NCBI RefSeq assembly: GCF_002162375.1
Contig: NZ_CP021425.1
Location: 4,109,001 to 4,173,000, forward strand
Direction of reading: 5' to 3'
DNA length: 64,000 nucleotides
Origin: Oleiphilus messinensis
GTDB lineage: Bacteria > Pseudomonadota > Gammaproteobacteria > Pseudomonadales > Oleiphilaceae
Both the position numbers and the translations under genes were made by a program. Positions within the stretch are counted from its first letter, which is position 1. Every line of letters begins with the position of its first letter. Shown piece after piece: positions 1 to 10,045 of this stretch. The notes beneath the pieces are model-generated. The model was given only the letters and a program-made list of their open reading frames with translations, was not told the origin of the DNA and did not search any database.

Positions 1-551
1 TCTATTTGCAGTCCTTTGTTGTGATCTTGCTGAAGATCCTGAATTTCACCAATAATGGAATACAGCGCTTGTCGAGAAAAATCATCACAATCAAAGGGTA
101 TCAGACAGGTGTCCGCGGCTATCAGTGCCGAACGGGTGTAAAAATTCAGTGCCGGTGCCGTATCGATATAAATTCGATCAAAAGATTCTTCAAGTTTCTG
201 CAAAGCTTCCTTCAATTTGTAAATTTTGTGCTTGGTTTCCAACTTACGTTCCAGAAAATCCAATTCCGGATGCGAGGGCATAACAAACAAGTCTTGATAG
301 GCTGTGGCATGGATAAAATCTTCGGGCTTTTTGTTGAAAATATTAAACGCGACCGTTTGTTCGAAGAAGTCAGCTACCGTATCACTCAATTCTGCCGAGG
401 CCTTTCCGGTGAGGTATTGAGTACTGTTCCCTTGAGGATCCAGATCCACAACCAGTGTTTTCAAACCCTCATTTGCGCTGATCGCCGCCAAATTACAGGT
501 AATGCTGGACTTACCCACACCACCTTTTTGATTAAATATGACTCGACGCAT
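1..551 (-). CDS. ParA/MinD-family partitioning ATPase, 3' end cut by window edge
   Basis: Reading the minus strand from an ATG at 551 gives 183 codons with no stop before the window edge. The protein opens with the deviant Walker A box [10 protein letters not shown] (about residues 7-16), followed by a Walker A' region [11 protein letters not shown] and, later, [10 protein letters not shown] as Walker B. This order is that of ParA-type ATPases, which bind DNA and move plasmids, chromosomes or protein cargo along the nucleoid. No ParB partner is visible because the downstream side lies outside the window. It is transcribed away from hda and toward the left edge. The cargo cannot be inferred, so I give no gene symbol. 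The family call is firm. Confidence 0.88.
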   Translation of the reverse strand, partial: MRRVIFNQKGGVGKSSITCNLAAISANEGLKTLVVDLDPQGNSTQYLTGKASAELSDTVADFFEQTVAFNIFNKKPEDFIHATAYQDLFVMPSHPELDFLERKLETKHKIYKLKEALQKLEESFDRIYIDTAPALNFYTRSALIAADTCLIPFDCDDFSRQALYSIIGEIQDLQQDHNKGLQI

Positions 552-705
552 AGACCCCCCCTATTTTTGTCTGTTATATCGGCTTTATTTTTTATTTAGC
601 CAGTATCGGCTTTTCTACTATTTTTTAAGATTGATGCCCGGCCATTATTGCTTAGATGCTCACCGGAGCCTGTGATAAATATCTCGCTCAAACCCGCGTT
701 CTCGT

Positions 706-1413
706 CTACCAGCCCAGGCTTTGTTTCACGAAAGGGACTGTCAACTTTCGCTTGGCAGACAATGATACATCATCAAGTTTCTGCAATACATGCAAAAGAT
801 CGCCAAGACTTCGCTGGCTGCGCCGCATGATAAACGTCATCACCTCTTCAGTTACCTCGAGACCACGTAATCGGGCCCGAAACTGAAATATCTCAGCTTT
901 TTGGTGTTCATCTGGCTCCAGAAGGCGAAGCCCAACCCCATGTTGCAATCGGGACTTCAAATCAGCAAGCTGGCAGTTCAGCTGGGTGACTGCACATGCA
1001 CTGGAAATAAGAAGTGTTTTGCCACTATCCTTGAGTCGGTTGTAGAGCGTAAATAAACCCAGCTCCCATTCGGGATCCCCCAAAAGAATTTCGACGTCAT
1101 CAACACAAACCAGATCCAACGTCTCGCAACCTTGCAATATCTCAACCTCAAGCCGAATCAACTCTCGGGCAGGAAAATAAATTGCTCGCATACCGCGCTG
1201 ACTTGCATCATGGCAAGCGGCTTGAAGCAAATGAGTTTTGCCAGAACTGTTTGCTCCAAATAAAAAATATACATCTCCTTTATCAACCTCCCACATCCCA
1301 TTGAGCATGCTTAAAACCATCTCATTGCCCTTGGCCAAGAAATTCGCGAATGTATCTTCATCACGAATTGCGAGGGGAAGTGATAACTGTTCAAGGGAGA
1401 ATAGATCAACCAT
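706..1413 (-). CDS. hda: DnaA regulatory inactivator Hda
   Basis: Hda is a DnaA-like AAA+ protein that works with the DNA-loaded sliding clamp to make DnaA hydrolyse its ATP after replication starts. The sequence has an N-terminal clamp-binding motif QLSLPL, the Walker A box GANSSGKT (about 50 residues in), a Walker B segment LVCVDDVE, an arginine-finger segment SRLQHG and a C-terminal RSLGDLL sensor-2 region. It has no DnaA domain IV, as expected. I prefer the ATG at 1413, which yields 235 residues with QLSLPL close to the N-terminus; an in-frame GTG at 1431 would add six residues. The neighbouring DUF2066 and phosphatidyltransferase genes match its usual surroundings in pseudomonads. Confidence 0.9.
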   Translation of the reverse strand: MVDLFSLEQLSLPLAIRDEDTFANFLAKGNEMVLSMLNGMWEVDKGDVYFLFGANSSGKTHLLQAACHDASQRGMRAIYFPARELIRLEVEILQGCETLDLVCVDDVEILLGDPEWELGLFTLYNRLKDSGKTLLISSACAVTQLNCQLADLKSRLQHGVGLRLLEPDEHQKAEIFQFRARLRGLEVTEEVMTFIMRRSQRSLGDLLHVLQKLDDVSLSAKRKLTVPFVKQSLGW

Positions 1414-1502
1414 TAAATTACAACTTGTCACTCAAAATCCAACATCATCACTGGACCGCTGTTCACGATTAATGACAACGATCAATATACTCCGGGCAAA
1501 TA

Positions 1503-2084
1503 TCATGTCTTACCTGCATCAGTGCCAGAAACAGCTTCGGTAATCGTTTTTCTCGACCAAACCCAAACATACTGCACTCCACTGGCGACACAGAGTATTG
1601 CCACCAGCCACTGGCCCCAATAGGCAGTTTTTTCCGGCATTGGCAACCCAGCCAATGAAATGATCACAACCAGAACAAAGGTAATTTGCGCCAACGTACT
1701 CAACTTCCCTAACCTGGAAGGTGCCATTTGAATCGTCCCTACGGTATACCGATAATAGACACCACCACAAACAATCACGACATCGCGAGCAAAAACCAGC
1801 ACAGTCAACCAAAGTGCTATTTTCCCTAAAAAAGTCAATGCAATGAATGCAGAGACTAATAGAAGCTTGTCCGCCAAAGGGTCCACAATTGCCCCCAATC
1901 GACTCTTCCATTCAAATTTACGAGCCAGAAACCCATCTATGGCATCTGTAAGACCTGCCACAAAGAACAAGGCCAGCGCCTGTCGATAATATTCACTGTA
2001 TAAACAACTCACGATCGGCAATACCAGAATCATCCTGCCGAAGGTCAAAATATTCGGAATATGCCGCTGTTCAATCATGACCAT
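1503..2084 (-). CDS. CDP-alcohol phosphatidyltransferase (PgsA-like)
   Basis: An integral membrane enzyme of phospholipid synthesis that would transfer a phosphatidyl group from CDP-diacylglycerol to an alcohol, in the PgsA class probably glycerol-3-phosphate. The family signature D-x2-D-G-x2-A-R-x8-G-x3-D-x3-D is intact as DAIDGFLAR and then GAIVDPLAD (about residues 47-73), with several hydrophobic segments around it. At 193 residues it has the usual size. It lies between hda and the DUF2066 gene on the same strand and may share their transcript. A second in-frame ATG two codons in could be the true start. Whether this is the housekeeping PgsA or a paralogue cannot be told from this window. 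Confidence 0.83.
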   Translation of the reverse strand: MVMIEQRHIPNILTFGRMILVLPIVSCLYSEYYRQALALFFVAGLTDAIDGFLARKFEWKSRLGAIVDPLADKLLLVSAFIALTFLGKIALWLTVLVFARDVVIVCGGVYYRYTVGTIQMAPSRLGKLSTLAQITFVLVVIISLAGLPMPEKTAYWGQWLVAILCVASGVQYVWVWSRKTITEAVSGTDAGKT

Positions 2085-2233
2085 ATATTAACCAATGGCT
2101 TTTATCAGCAATGCCAACAGAAGCCGTCAAAACTACGGAAAAACGTCAACCCACACGGAGCGCATCGACCGACTCAGAGCACACACAAAACATCCTCGCT
2201 TACACACCGCCTTCTATATGCCACTCGCCAGCT

Positions 2234-3331
2234 TTATCGCCTGTTCCAACGATAGTACATTTTTAGCGTATCTTCAGCCGATTGTATTGGCACAATATCA
2301 GGCACTAACTTGCGATCAAGTTCTATATATTGCCTGAGACGCGCTTCGTTACCTGCTACCCAGACGCTCACCTGAATGGCTCCGTCATGTACACGGAGTA
2401 TATCCAGGCTTTGCACGGGTGCTAACGCTTCGAGATATTGATACGCACCAACATAATCCCGAAATTGCTCCACCCCGGAAATCTCCAGCTCAATTCGACC
2501 TTCACCATCAACCAAGGCGTCATGAACAGCATATTGTTTCGCCAGCACCGTAGCAATCTCATCAATCACGAGCTGCGAGACCTCTAAAGGTGATGAAACC
2601 CGGAAACTACCGCTGAACTGCTGACCTTTGAGATCCATCATCCAGCGACCGCTCCAGCCACCACTGTTACCATATGTTTTAACCAAAACCACCGCATCAG
2701 CGTTATACCGACTTGATGCTTCAACGACAGGATCAACAAATAACCCCCACACGTCGCTCACAGTGACCGCAGTTTCATCCTGTAGATCCATTACCGGAAT
2801 GTACGCGGGCACGCCGCGGCGCGCAGCCGCAAGCTGTAACCCCTCGACAAAACCCTGCTGACTCGCGTTACCCACAACTTCTCGTTGACCCGACTCCTCC
2901 CGGGCAATCCACACTAACACCGAAGGGCGATTCCCCCCCCACAGCGGGAACCCAGAGGCTTTGAGCATTTTATCAATAGATGGTTTTATAAAAACGACAC
3001 GAAGATTAAAAGGATTCGCTGCATCGACTCCCGCCCGATAGCCGAATTGTGCAATAAGCTTTTTTGGGTCTGAAGATTGCGTTTTAATATCCGGGTGCTG
3101 AAGCACCTCCGGATCACCAGAGACTTTAACCAGGACTTGAGATAATGCGAGTGCAAAGGCCTCATTTTCAACTGCAGCGGCCTTACCTGAAACAGGAATC
3201 GTTGCCTCATATAACTCTGACACAACCACAGCTTGCGCTGCCGGGGCAAAAACGGCAACCAGGAACATAATCCAGACACACCCAACCAACACCGATCGAG
3301 CTTTGACTATGTGTGACGACATAACGACCAT
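2234..3331 (-). CDS. DUF2066 exported protein
   Basis: A 365-residue protein of the DUF2066 family, whose function is unknown. It begins with a signal peptide: a short charged start, a hydrophobic run around residues 12-28, then AAQA as a likely cleavage site near residue 34, so it is probably periplasmic. The rest is soluble, with motifs such as FGYRAGVDAANP and the tract RPSVLVWIA. A good ribosome-binding site (AGGGA) precedes the first ATG. The gene is divergent from purM, with which it shares a 279-bp intergenic region, and it sits next to hda as in pseudomonads. The family call rests on overall likeness and synteny. Confidence 0.8.
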   Translation of the reverse strand: MVVMSSHIVKARSVLVGCVWIMFLVAVFAPAAQAVVVSELYEATIPVSGKAAAVENEAFALALSQVLVKVSGDPEVLQHPDIKTQSSDPKKLIAQFGYRAGVDAANPFNLRVVFIKPSIDKMLKASGFPLWGGNRPSVLVWIAREESGQREVVGNASQQGFVEGLQLAAARRGVPAYIPVMDLQDETAVTVSDVWGLFVDPVVEASSRYNADAVVLVKTYGNSGGWSGRWMMDLKGQQFSGSFRVSSPLEVSQLVIDEIATVLAKQYAVHDALVDGEGRIELEISGVEQFRDYVGAYQYLEALAPVQSLDILRVHDGAIQVSVWVAGNEARLRQYIELDRKLVPDIVPIQSAEDTLKMYYRWNRR

Positions 3332-3610
3332 TGTCCATCCCTATACCAAATCGTGAAATAATACCTTATTCATTTTATCTTGTAACGGAAACAGTGCGAG
3401 TATGCACGCAAATTACTGCCTGCGGATAGCCACAACCGCAAACAGCTGGTAAAATTGCGGGTTTAAAGTCACGCCACACAAATTCGTGCAAACCAGTGCG
3501 GCGCGTCTCGGTGAACTGTAGACTCGAGCAATAGCCTCAAATGCAGTTCAGCCATACGCTCGGCCCAGGCCAACTCAAACTGATAGCAATTTATTCAGGT
3601 ATCCATCTAA

Positions 3611-4660
3611 ATGACCGACCAAAAACCTTCGCTAAGCTACAAAGATGCCGGTGTTGATATTGACGCAGGCAATCAACTTGTAGAACGCATCAAAACCGTA
3701 GCCAGAAAAACCAAAAGACCAGAAGTAATGGCGGGCCTCGGTGGCTTTGGCGCGCTATTCGAGCTCCCGAAAGGCTACTCTGAGCCGGTATTGGTTTCAG
3801 GTACAGACGGCGTGGGCACCAAACTCCGGTTAGCCATGGACCTGGGCAAACATGACACCATTGGAATCGATTTGGTCGCCATGTGTGTCAACGATTTAAT
3901 CGTAGCAGGCGCAGAACCATTATTTTTCCTTGATTACTATGCTACCGGGAAGCTCAATGTTGATATTGCAGCTGATGTCGTATCAGGCATCGGGGCAGGC
4001 TGTGAATTATCCGGTTGCTCGCTGGTTGGCGGTGAAACGGCCGAGATGCCGGGAATGTATGAAGGCGAAGACTACGATCTCGCAGGCTTCTGTGTGGGCA
4101 TCGCGGAAAAGTCAGCATTAATTGACGGCAGTAAAGTGAAAGCAGGTGACCAGCTGATCGGTCTAGCCTCTTCAGGACCCCATTCAAATGGCTACTCGCT
4201 CATTCGAAAAATAATCGAAGTAAGCGGTGCAGACCTGGATCAGCCACTGGGCGAGACCACTCTCGCAAAGGCACTACTGGCACCAACACGCATTTACGTC
4301 AAGCCGTTGCTCAAACTTATCAAAGAAAGCCAGGTCAATGCCTTGGCACACATTACCGGTGGTGGCTTCCTCGAAAACATACCCCGAGTACTGCCAGAAA
4401 AAACCAAAGCTGTTTTGGATCTTTCGGCCTGCCCGATGCCTGAGGTATTCAAATGGCTACAAGAGGCCGGAAATGTAACCACTCAGGAAATGTACCGCAC
4501 ATTTAACTGCGGAATCGGTATGATCGTTTGCGTTCCACAAGAACATACTGACGAAGCCCTGAAAATACTTAAAGCCGCAGGTGAAACTGCAACCATAATC
4601 GGATCGATTGCCCATGCGGAAGCTGGAGACGACCAGGTTGTACTGCAAAACGCAAACTAA
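3611..4660 (+). CDS. purM: Phosphoribosylformylglycinamidine cyclo-ligase
   Basis: AIR synthetase, the fifth step of de novo purine synthesis: it closes the imidazole ring of formylglycinamidine ribonucleotide using ATP. At 349 residues it has the standard length, and shows the family motifs [13 protein letters not shown] (about residues 64-76), [36 protein letters not shown] and the glycine-rich [12 protein letters not shown]. It starts a plus-strand pair with purN, 162 bp downstream, the next-used enzyme set of the pathway; the gap is longer than in tight purMN operons. No purine riboswitch or clear PurR-like palindrome was seen in front of it. Confidence 0.96.
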   Translation: MTDQKPSLSYKDAGVDIDAGNQLVERIKTVARKTKRPEVMAGLGGFGALFELPKGYSEPVLVSGTDGVGTKLRLAMDLGKHDTIGIDLVAMCVNDLIVAGAEPLFFLDYYATGKLNVDIAADVVSGIGAGCELSGCSLVGGETAEMPGMYEGEDYDLAGFCVGIAEKSALIDGSKVKAGDQLIGLASSGPHSNGYSLIRKIIEVSGADLDQPLGETTLAKALLAPTRIYVKPLLKLIKESQVNALAHITGGGFLENIPRVLPEKTKAVLDLSACPMPEVFKWLQEAGNVTTQEMYRTFNCGIGMIVCVPQEHTDEALKILKAAGETATIIGSIAHAEAGDDQVVLQNAN

Positions 4661-4822
4661 CAGCTAGACAAGACTCAATCCAGCCTGTACCACAATGCAA
4701 TCCTGTAACCTCAATACCGGTGTGATTGAAATACGGGAACAGGCTGGCTACTTAAGTCGCGCCCCATAACAAGACAGACGATCTACGTTGTTGTCCAAAT
4801 AATACAGTAGTAAGGTTCATAA

Positions 4823-5485
4823 ATGGCCGATAGTGCTTCCCCAACAGCCTCAATAGTTGTTCTCATTTCAGGTAGCGGAACAAATTTACAGGCCTTGATC
4901 GATCAAACCGTACACGGCACAATCGCCGCGCGCATTGCAGCAGTTATCAGTAATCGACCCGGGGCTGGGGGGATTGATCGCGCCAGACAAGCCGGTATTA
5001 CGACTGAGCTACTGGATCACACAAACTTTCAGGATCGCGAAGCATTTGACGAAAAGCTCGCCGAAACAATCTTGAGATACAAACCGGATATTGTCGTCCT
5101 GGCCGGTTTCATGCGCATACTCACCCCTGCGTTCGTCCGCCAGTTTCAGGGAAAAATGGTGAACATTCACCCATCACTGCTACCAAAATACAAAGGACTT
5201 CATACTCACAAGCGAGCATTGGAAGCCGGTGATACAGAACACGGGGCTACAGTGCACTTTGTCACAGAAGAGCTGGATGGTGGCCCAAATATCATTCAGG
5301 CCAGAGTTGATATTGAAGAAAATGACACGCCGGAATCACTCGCAGGAAAAGTCTTACTGAAAGAACACCAGATTTTTCCTCAGGTAATCAAATGGATGGC
5401 AGAGCAACGACTGTCAATGACTGACAATCGCGCCTATCTGGATGACATCATCATTCCCGAAAACGGACTGCAATTCGAGGCCTGA
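4823..5485 (+). CDS. purN: Phosphoribosylglycinamide formyltransferase
   Basis: GAR transformylase, the third step of purine synthesis, which moves a formyl group from 10-formyltetrahydrofolate to glycinamide ribonucleotide. The N-terminal nucleotide-binding loop reads VLISGSGTNLQALID, the catalytic Asn and His are in VNIHPSLLPKYKG, and the catalytic Asp is in EELDGGPNI. The length, 220 residues, is normal with a short C-terminal extension. It follows purM on the same strand. Its stop codon nearly touches the stop of the convergent avtA gene, with only one base between them, so little room exists for a terminator. Confidence 0.96.
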   Translation: MADSASPTASIVVLISGSGTNLQALIDQTVHGTIAARIAAVISNRPGAGGIDRARQAGITTELLDHTNFQDREAFDEKLAETILRYKPDIVVLAGFMRILTPAFVRQFQGKMVNIHPSLLPKYKGLHTHKRALEAGDTEHGATVHFVTEELDGGPNIIQARVDIEENDTPESLAGKVLLKEHQIFPQVIKWMAEQRLSMTDNRAYLDDIIIPENGLQFEA

Positions 5486-5486
5486 C

Positions 5487-6752
5487 TCAAGCGCGGGAAT
5501 AGATTTTTCGCACTTCAGCAATAATGATATCCAAGCCCCTGGCAACCAGACTTTCATCTTGAGAATAGGTAATACGAATACATTCCCGCTTGTGCGACCA
5601 GTCTTCGTCCAAACCAGGAAAGAAATAGTGCCCGGAAACAATCAGCACCCCTTTCTTTTTTAGACACTCATAGAGTTCATGACTGGATATCGGTAATCCA
5701 TCGAACCAGAGCCAGAGAAACATCGCGCCTTCTGGCTTGTGTATCCGGAATGGCAACCCCGACAAGCCCTTCTGCAGCCTGGCAACAGCGGCCTGGGATT
5801 TCCGAAGATATTCCGGACGCACGACGTTATCACTCAATGCCAGAATCTGCCCAGAGTCCACAAGGTCAGCAGCCAGCATGGCCCCGAAACTCCCTGTAGC
5901 AAGGTTAAGAATCGCATTTACACCTGCAAGCGCGTTAATTACATCCTCATGCGCAATCACGATGCCGGTTCGACAAGCTGGCAACCCCAATTTCGACAAA
6001 CTCAGGCAAACGATCATGTTGTCATTCCAATACGAGGATGCATCGGAAAAAATCAATCCAGGAAAAGGCAACCCATAGGCACAATCCAGAATCAAGGGCA
6101 CACCGTGCTCTCGAGCCAACCCATCCAGCCTGGTTAATTCCTGATCCGTGATTACGTTACCTGTAGGATTGGTCGGTCGCGAGATACAAAGCGCCCCGGT
6201 TGACTCCGGTATTGTCAAATGCTCGAAATCAACATGATACTTGAATAACTGGTCGTCCAATAGCTCGATTGTGGGTCGATTGGATCTAAAAAATGCTTCA
6301 GTTAATCCTGCATCGGCGTAACCTATGTATTCTGGTGTCATGGGTAACTGGATCTGCTTGATGGCACCCTCCGCTCCACCTTCGTATTCACCTGCAAACA
6401 TATTAAACAGCATGAAAAACGCGGACTGACTGCCATTAGTCAAGCCTATATTCTTCTCAGAAACCGGCCAACCAAGGGTGTTATTAAGTAATTTGGCCAG
6501 ACTTTTGATAAAGGCCGTGTCACCAAGCGGCGGATCATAAACGCCAACAAGTTTGCGAAAAAGCGTTGGATCATCACAAATACGCTGCAGGCGTTCCCGC
6601 AGGGCCGACTCTACCTCAGGGATGAATCCAGGATTGCCCCCACCCATCATAATGATGTCTTCGCCAGAGGCCATCGCATTACCCAAATCATCCATCAGCG
6701 AGGTGATACCAGCATCAGATGTGAATTTTGTACCAAATTTTGAAAGCTTCAT
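5487..6752 (-). CDS. avtA: Valine--pyruvate aminotransferase
   Basis: A pyridoxal-phosphate class I/II aminotransferase, called AvtA (transaminase C), making valine from 2-ketoisovalerate with alanine as donor. The N-terminus MKLSKFGTKFTSDAGI and the segment MMGGGNPGFIPE are typical of this subgroup. The PLP lysine is Lys254 in SLSKLGLPACRTG, and the cofactor pocket has RPTNPTGNV and LDCAYGLPFPG. The length of 421 residues is normal. It is closely followed upstream by the DUF416 gene on the same strand (11 bp gap), so the two are likely co-transcribed. Confidence 0.92.
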   Translation of the reverse strand: MKLSKFGTKFTSDAGITSLMDDLGNAMASGEDIIMMGGGNPGFIPEVESALRERLQRICDDPTLFRKLVGVYDPPLGDTAFIKSLAKLLNNTLGWPVSEKNIGLTNGSQSAFFMLFNMFAGEYEGGAEGAIKQIQLPMTPEYIGYADAGLTEAFFRSNRPTIELLDDQLFKYHVDFEHLTIPESTGALCISRPTNPTGNVITDQELTRLDGLAREHGVPLILDCAYGLPFPGLIFSDASSYWNDNMIVCLSLSKLGLPACRTGIVIAHEDVINALAGVNAILNLATGSFGAMLAADLVDSGQILALSDNVVRPEYLRKSQAAVARLQKGLSGLPFRIHKPEGAMFLWLWFDGLPISSHELYECLKKKGVLIVSGHYFFPGLDEDWSHKRECIRITYSQDESLVARGLDIIIAEVRKIYSRA

Positions 6753-6763
6753 AATACCCCTAA

Positions 6764-7387
6764 TCAGTCAAGGGCAATTCCGATATTAGAAACCCCTTCA
6801 TTAGCCGCTATTCTCTTGACCTTTTGCAACAACTCTCTGGTCGGATACCGTTCCGGCTTGATAAGCCTGAAACACTGCGATTGAAATTCACTTTCCTGAA
6901 CAACAAAGGGATGAGCATCGAACAATTCAACAAGCTCATCTTCGTCTAACCCTTCGCCCTCTGCATACTCGATAAAATCAGTCACCGTAGCCAGGCTGGA
7001 CTGACTCGCCTCCAATGCCCGACGATTTTCAGGGTTCAGCCAGCCGAACATCACCGACTCCACCAAGGCACAACTGTCCAATGCTGGCTTGACACCATAC
7101 ATGTCGTAGGCTTCGGCATCAGGCACTAGCCGCTCCAACTTAAGTAATAAGGCGTTGATTACTGAACTACTGGTCTTTTCCTCCAGTGCTCGCCACAATG
7201 TATCCAGCAATGCTCTGTACGCTTTGGTATTTTCAACCTCTGCAAGCTCACAGAACAAAACATAGTTGGGATAACTCCGTTCAGCCAGCGCTAACGTGAA
7301 GAGAATTTCACGCCAGCCTTTTAGCTTTTCCAGCTGTTTTTGAACCTGATGTAGCTTCAACTCATACTCCAATACTTGCTTGAGCAT
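6764..7387 (-). CDS. DUF416 (YjaG-like) protein
   Basis: This 207-residue protein belongs to the DUF416/YjaG family of unknown function. Matching features are the early segment GWREILFTLALAERSYPNYVLF, shortened here as AERSYPNY, the central VPDAEAYDMYGVKPALDSC and the C-terminal EGVSNIGIALD. It is soluble, helical and acidic with no signal peptide. The ATG at 7387 starts the family-like sequence MLKQVLEYEL; a longer start five codons upstream adds nothing recognisable. It lies 11 bp before avtA on the same strand. Confidence 0.83.
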   Translation of the reverse strand: MLKQVLEYELKLHQVQKQLEKLKGWREILFTLALAERSYPNYVLFCELAEVENTKAYRALLDTLWRALEEKTSSSVINALLLKLERLVPDAEAYDMYGVKPALDSCALVESVMFGWLNPENRRALEASQSSLATVTDFIEYAEGEGLDEDELVELFDAHPFVVQESEFQSQCFRLIKPERYPTRELLQKVKRIAANEGVSNIGIALD

Positions 7388-7418
7388 ACAACCGTTATGC
7401 AAGCGTTTATAGAAAACT

Positions 7419-8078
7419 TTACGTTCTTGATTTCATTTTTACGGCGCGTGCATGGGCACTTAACAACACCATCGTGGCATCTTCCAGATCCCGCCCGAAA
7501 GAAATCACGCCATCATGATGCCCCCGCATCACAACCACACCCGAACTGGACATTTTAAGCAAAGCATTTGCCTCTGTTTGCAAAGCGAACGCCATTTCAG
7601 GTGTTCCGTACGGTATAGTCTCTGAAGTGAAGCGCAATCCAATTTGCTCAAAGCCTTGCCAAATTTCCGGAGAATGCACGTGAACCACGGCACCAATGCC
7701 CTCATGAAGGTCATACAGTGCGCCGTGAGACAGCGCTTCAGAAGAGGGCCTGCACTCTCCTTCAGCAATTAAGCTATTGCGCGCGAGATCAAAATCACGA
7801 ACGAACGCACAATCACAGGTAGAGAGAAATGACAGATGTCCGGTTTGCGAACCGGAAACCAAAAATGCATCACCACGGATGCGAATCGAGATATTTCCAA
7901 AGCCCAAGCCACCATACCGAAGCGGATCCTGACCGACCAATCCCAAACGCCACAAAACCGAGCGCCAGCGATTCAACACCTGCAACTTGGGCTCAAAGTC
8001 CGGCTCAGTAATTTTCGTCGACCGGAATTCAAGGTCATACTTGATAACGCCTTCCTGCTCGGAATTGCGGGCTTCCAT
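7419..8078 (-). CDS. Class II aldolase/adducin-family protein
   Basis: A cytosolic protein of the class II aldolase/adducin fold (219 residues). The fold signatures are GFGNISIRI after the first helix, the acceptor-binding segment SSEALSHGALYDL, and the metal-binding HVHSPEIW, with the third histidine region in MRGHHDGVISFG. These enzymes use a divalent metal to cleave or isomerise sugar phosphates such as fuculose-1-phosphate, but members vary and the substrate is not evident here. It sits between dcd and the DUF416 gene on the minus strand. A substrate-neutral call is all that can be supported. Confidence 0.8.
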   Translation of the reverse strand: MEARNSEQEGVIKYDLEFRSTKITEPDFEPKLQVLNRWRSVLWRLGLVGQDPLRYGGLGFGNISIRIRGDAFLVSGSQTGHLSFLSTCDCAFVRDFDLARNSLIAEGECRPSSEALSHGALYDLHEGIGAVVHVHSPEIWQGFEQIGLRFTSETIPYGTPEMAFALQTEANALLKMSSSGVVVMRGHHDGVISFGRDLEDATMVLLSAHARAVKMKSRT

Positions 8079-8113
8079 AGACTGGACCTATGCCTGACTT
8101 ATCACCAACGAAC

Positions 8114-8680
8114 CTAAGTCCTTGGCAATGTTACACCTGTCTGTCCCTGATATTTACCGCCACGATCCTTGTAACTGACTTCACACTCTTCGTCTGACTC
8201 AAAGAACAGCATTTGTGCGACCCCTTCATTGGCATAAATTTTAGCAGGAAGGTTGGTCGTATTTGAAAATTCCAAGGTAACATGACCTTCCCACTCGGGC
8301 TCTAAAGGTGTGACATTTACGATTATTCCACAGCGAGCATAGGTCGATTTTCCAAGACAAATCGTCAGCACAGTACGCGGAATCCGAAAATATTCAACCG
8401 TTCGCGCCAGAGCAAAAGAATTTGGAGGGATGATACAAACATCGCTCTCCATATCCACAAAACTGGCCTCATCAAACCGCTTTGGATCCACCGTTGCTGA
8501 ATGGACGTTGGTAAATATCTTAAACTCATTACTACAGCGCACATCATAGCCATAACTGGAGGTTCCATAAGACACGATCTTACCTTGTTCGCCAAATCGC
8601 ACCTGGCCTGGCTCAAAAGGCTCGATCATCCCTTTTTCCTGTGCCATACGGCGAATCCATTTATCGGATTTAATACTCAT
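8114..8680 (-). CDS. dcd: dCTP deaminase
   Basis: Converts dCTP to dUTP, the main source of dUMP for thymidylate in many gammaproteobacteria. The ATG at 8680 gives exactly 188 residues, the usual length, starting [13 protein letters not shown]; an earlier in-frame start at 8704 would add eight residues. Visible motifs are [19 protein letters not shown], shortened as KSTYARCG, with the conserved arginine, the catalytic glutamate in GHVTLEFSN, and the trimer-interface segment [12 protein letters not shown]. It follows apbC on the same strand after a 176-bp gap. Confidence 0.95.
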   Translation of the reverse strand: MSIKSDKWIRRMAQEKGMIEPFEPGQVRFGEQGKIVSYGTSSYGYDVRCSNEFKIFTNVHSATVDPKRFDEASFVDMESDVCIIPPNSFALARTVEYFRIPRTVLTICLGKSTYARCGIIVNVTPLEPEWEGHVTLEFSNTTNLPAKIYANEGVAQMLFFESDEECEVSYKDRGGKYQGQTGVTLPRT

Positions 8681-8856
8681 AGATTTCCATCCAATTCGAC
8701 TCACCAGCCCCTAAGTGATGAGCTATCCCAAACACTGCGGGCCCGGTCAGAATCAAAATTAATTTATCAACACTGCCTGACTACTGGCGGACAGGCAAAA
8801 AGAGGGCGACATCATACCGGTTTACACCCCGATTAAAAAGTCTCCGTCCGCAGGCC

Positions 8857-9945
8857 TTAATCCTGACTCCGCATAATGATCTCGGGCATAGCCAAAGGAT
8901 CAGCTTCTTGAGCGCTCAAAAGCGCAGCCGCTTTTCGAGCCATATCCCGATACAAAAGTGCAACTTCACAATCCGGCTCAGCAACCACGGTAGGACAACC
9001 CGAGTCTGCCTGCTCACGGATAGTTCGATTCAGTGGCAGCTGGCCAATCAAATCGACCCCATACTGCTGCGCGATTCGCTCGCCCCCGCCTTCGCCGAAA
9101 ATCGGCTCAAGATGTCCGCATTTCGGGCAGTGGTACAGGCTCATATTTTCCACCACACCCAATACAGGAATATTCACTTTGGTGAACATCTCAATGCCCT
9201 TTTTACAGTCCAGCAAAGCAATATCTTGCGGTGTAGTAACCACTACTGCCGCTGTAACCGGCACTTTTTGAGCCAGCGTGAGCTGAATATCTCCGGTTCC
9301 CGGTGGCATATCAATTATCAGATAGTCAAGCTCATCCCAACGGGTTTGCGTCAACAACTGTTGCAAAGCGCCACTCACCATAGGGCCCCGCCAGACCATG
9401 GGCGTTTTGTCCGTCACCAGAAACGCCATTGACATGGCCTGTATACCGTGCGCTTCAATTGGTAAAAAGTATTTTCCTTCAGGGGCTTCAGGGCGTTGCC
9501 CCTCGGGAACCCCCAACATCATTCCCACACTCGGCCCATAAATATCCGCATCGAGTATTCCGACTCTTGCCCCTTCAGCGGCAAGCGCCAGCGCCAGGTT
9601 TGCCGAAACGGTGGACTTGCCAACACCACCTTTGCCGGACGCAACCGCAATAATGTTTTTGACTTTATCCAGAACTTGAACGTCATTAGCAGGCTTGTGA
9701 CCGGTAATCACACTTCGTATCGCAACAGACACCGATTCCACGCCATCAACATTTTCAATGGCATTGGTAACAAGCTGCTCAATCCCACCCTGTATACCTT
9801 TGATGGGGTAGCCAAACTCAAGGTCAACTTCAACATTAGCACCATCAATTCGGATATCTTTCAGGGCACCAGACTCAAGTAGACTCTGATTTAAATATGG
9901 ATCACGATAACCGCTTATCGCGTGTTCGATTTCTTGTCTGTCCAA
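8857..9945 (-). CDS. apbC: Iron-sulfur cluster carrier ATPase ApbC/Mrp
   Basis: A P-loop ATPase of the Mrp/Nbp35 family that binds and hands on Fe-S clusters. It has an N-terminal MIP18-like domain (about residues 1-90), then the deviant Walker [11 protein letters not shown], the switch [10 protein letters not shown], and the C-terminal CPKCGH cluster-binding cysteine pair. I place the start at a TTG at 9945: the family N-terminus ([19 protein letters not shown]) begins right there and GGAG lies about nine bases upstream. The longer reading from 10065 would add forty residues with no family likeness and would run into the metG leader. It is divergent from metG, as in many gammaproteobacteria. 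Confidence 0.92.
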   Translation of the reverse strand: MDRQEIEHAISGYRDPYLNQSLLESGALKDIRIDGANVEVDLEFGYPIKGIQGGIEQLVTNAIENVDGVESVSVAIRSVITGHKPANDVQVLDKVKNIIAVASGKGGVGKSTVSANLALALAAEGARVGILDADIYGPSVGMMLGVPEGQRPEAPEGKYFLPIEAHGIQAMSMAFLVTDKTPMVWRGPMVSGALQQLLTQTRWDELDYLIIDMPPGTGDIQLTLAQKVPVTAAVVVTTPQDIALLDCKKGIEMFTKVNIPVLGVVENMSLYHCPKCGHLEPIFGEGGGERIAQQYGVDLIGQLPLNRTIREQADSGCPTVVAEPDCEVALLYRDMARKAAALLSAQEADPLAMPEIIMRSQD

Positions 9946-10045
9946 TGGATTGAATCTCCAGATGAAAAATTTGAGCTCAGACGCTATCATAACGCAGTTT
10001 TCAATTACCATCAGCCCCAGAATAAAGAAGCAGACTGGAAAACTT

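Noticed and set aside
6-599. Plus-strand open frame of 197 codons at the left edge
   Set aside because: It is the antisense of a clear ParA ATPase on the minus strand, whose Walker motifs fix the true frame.
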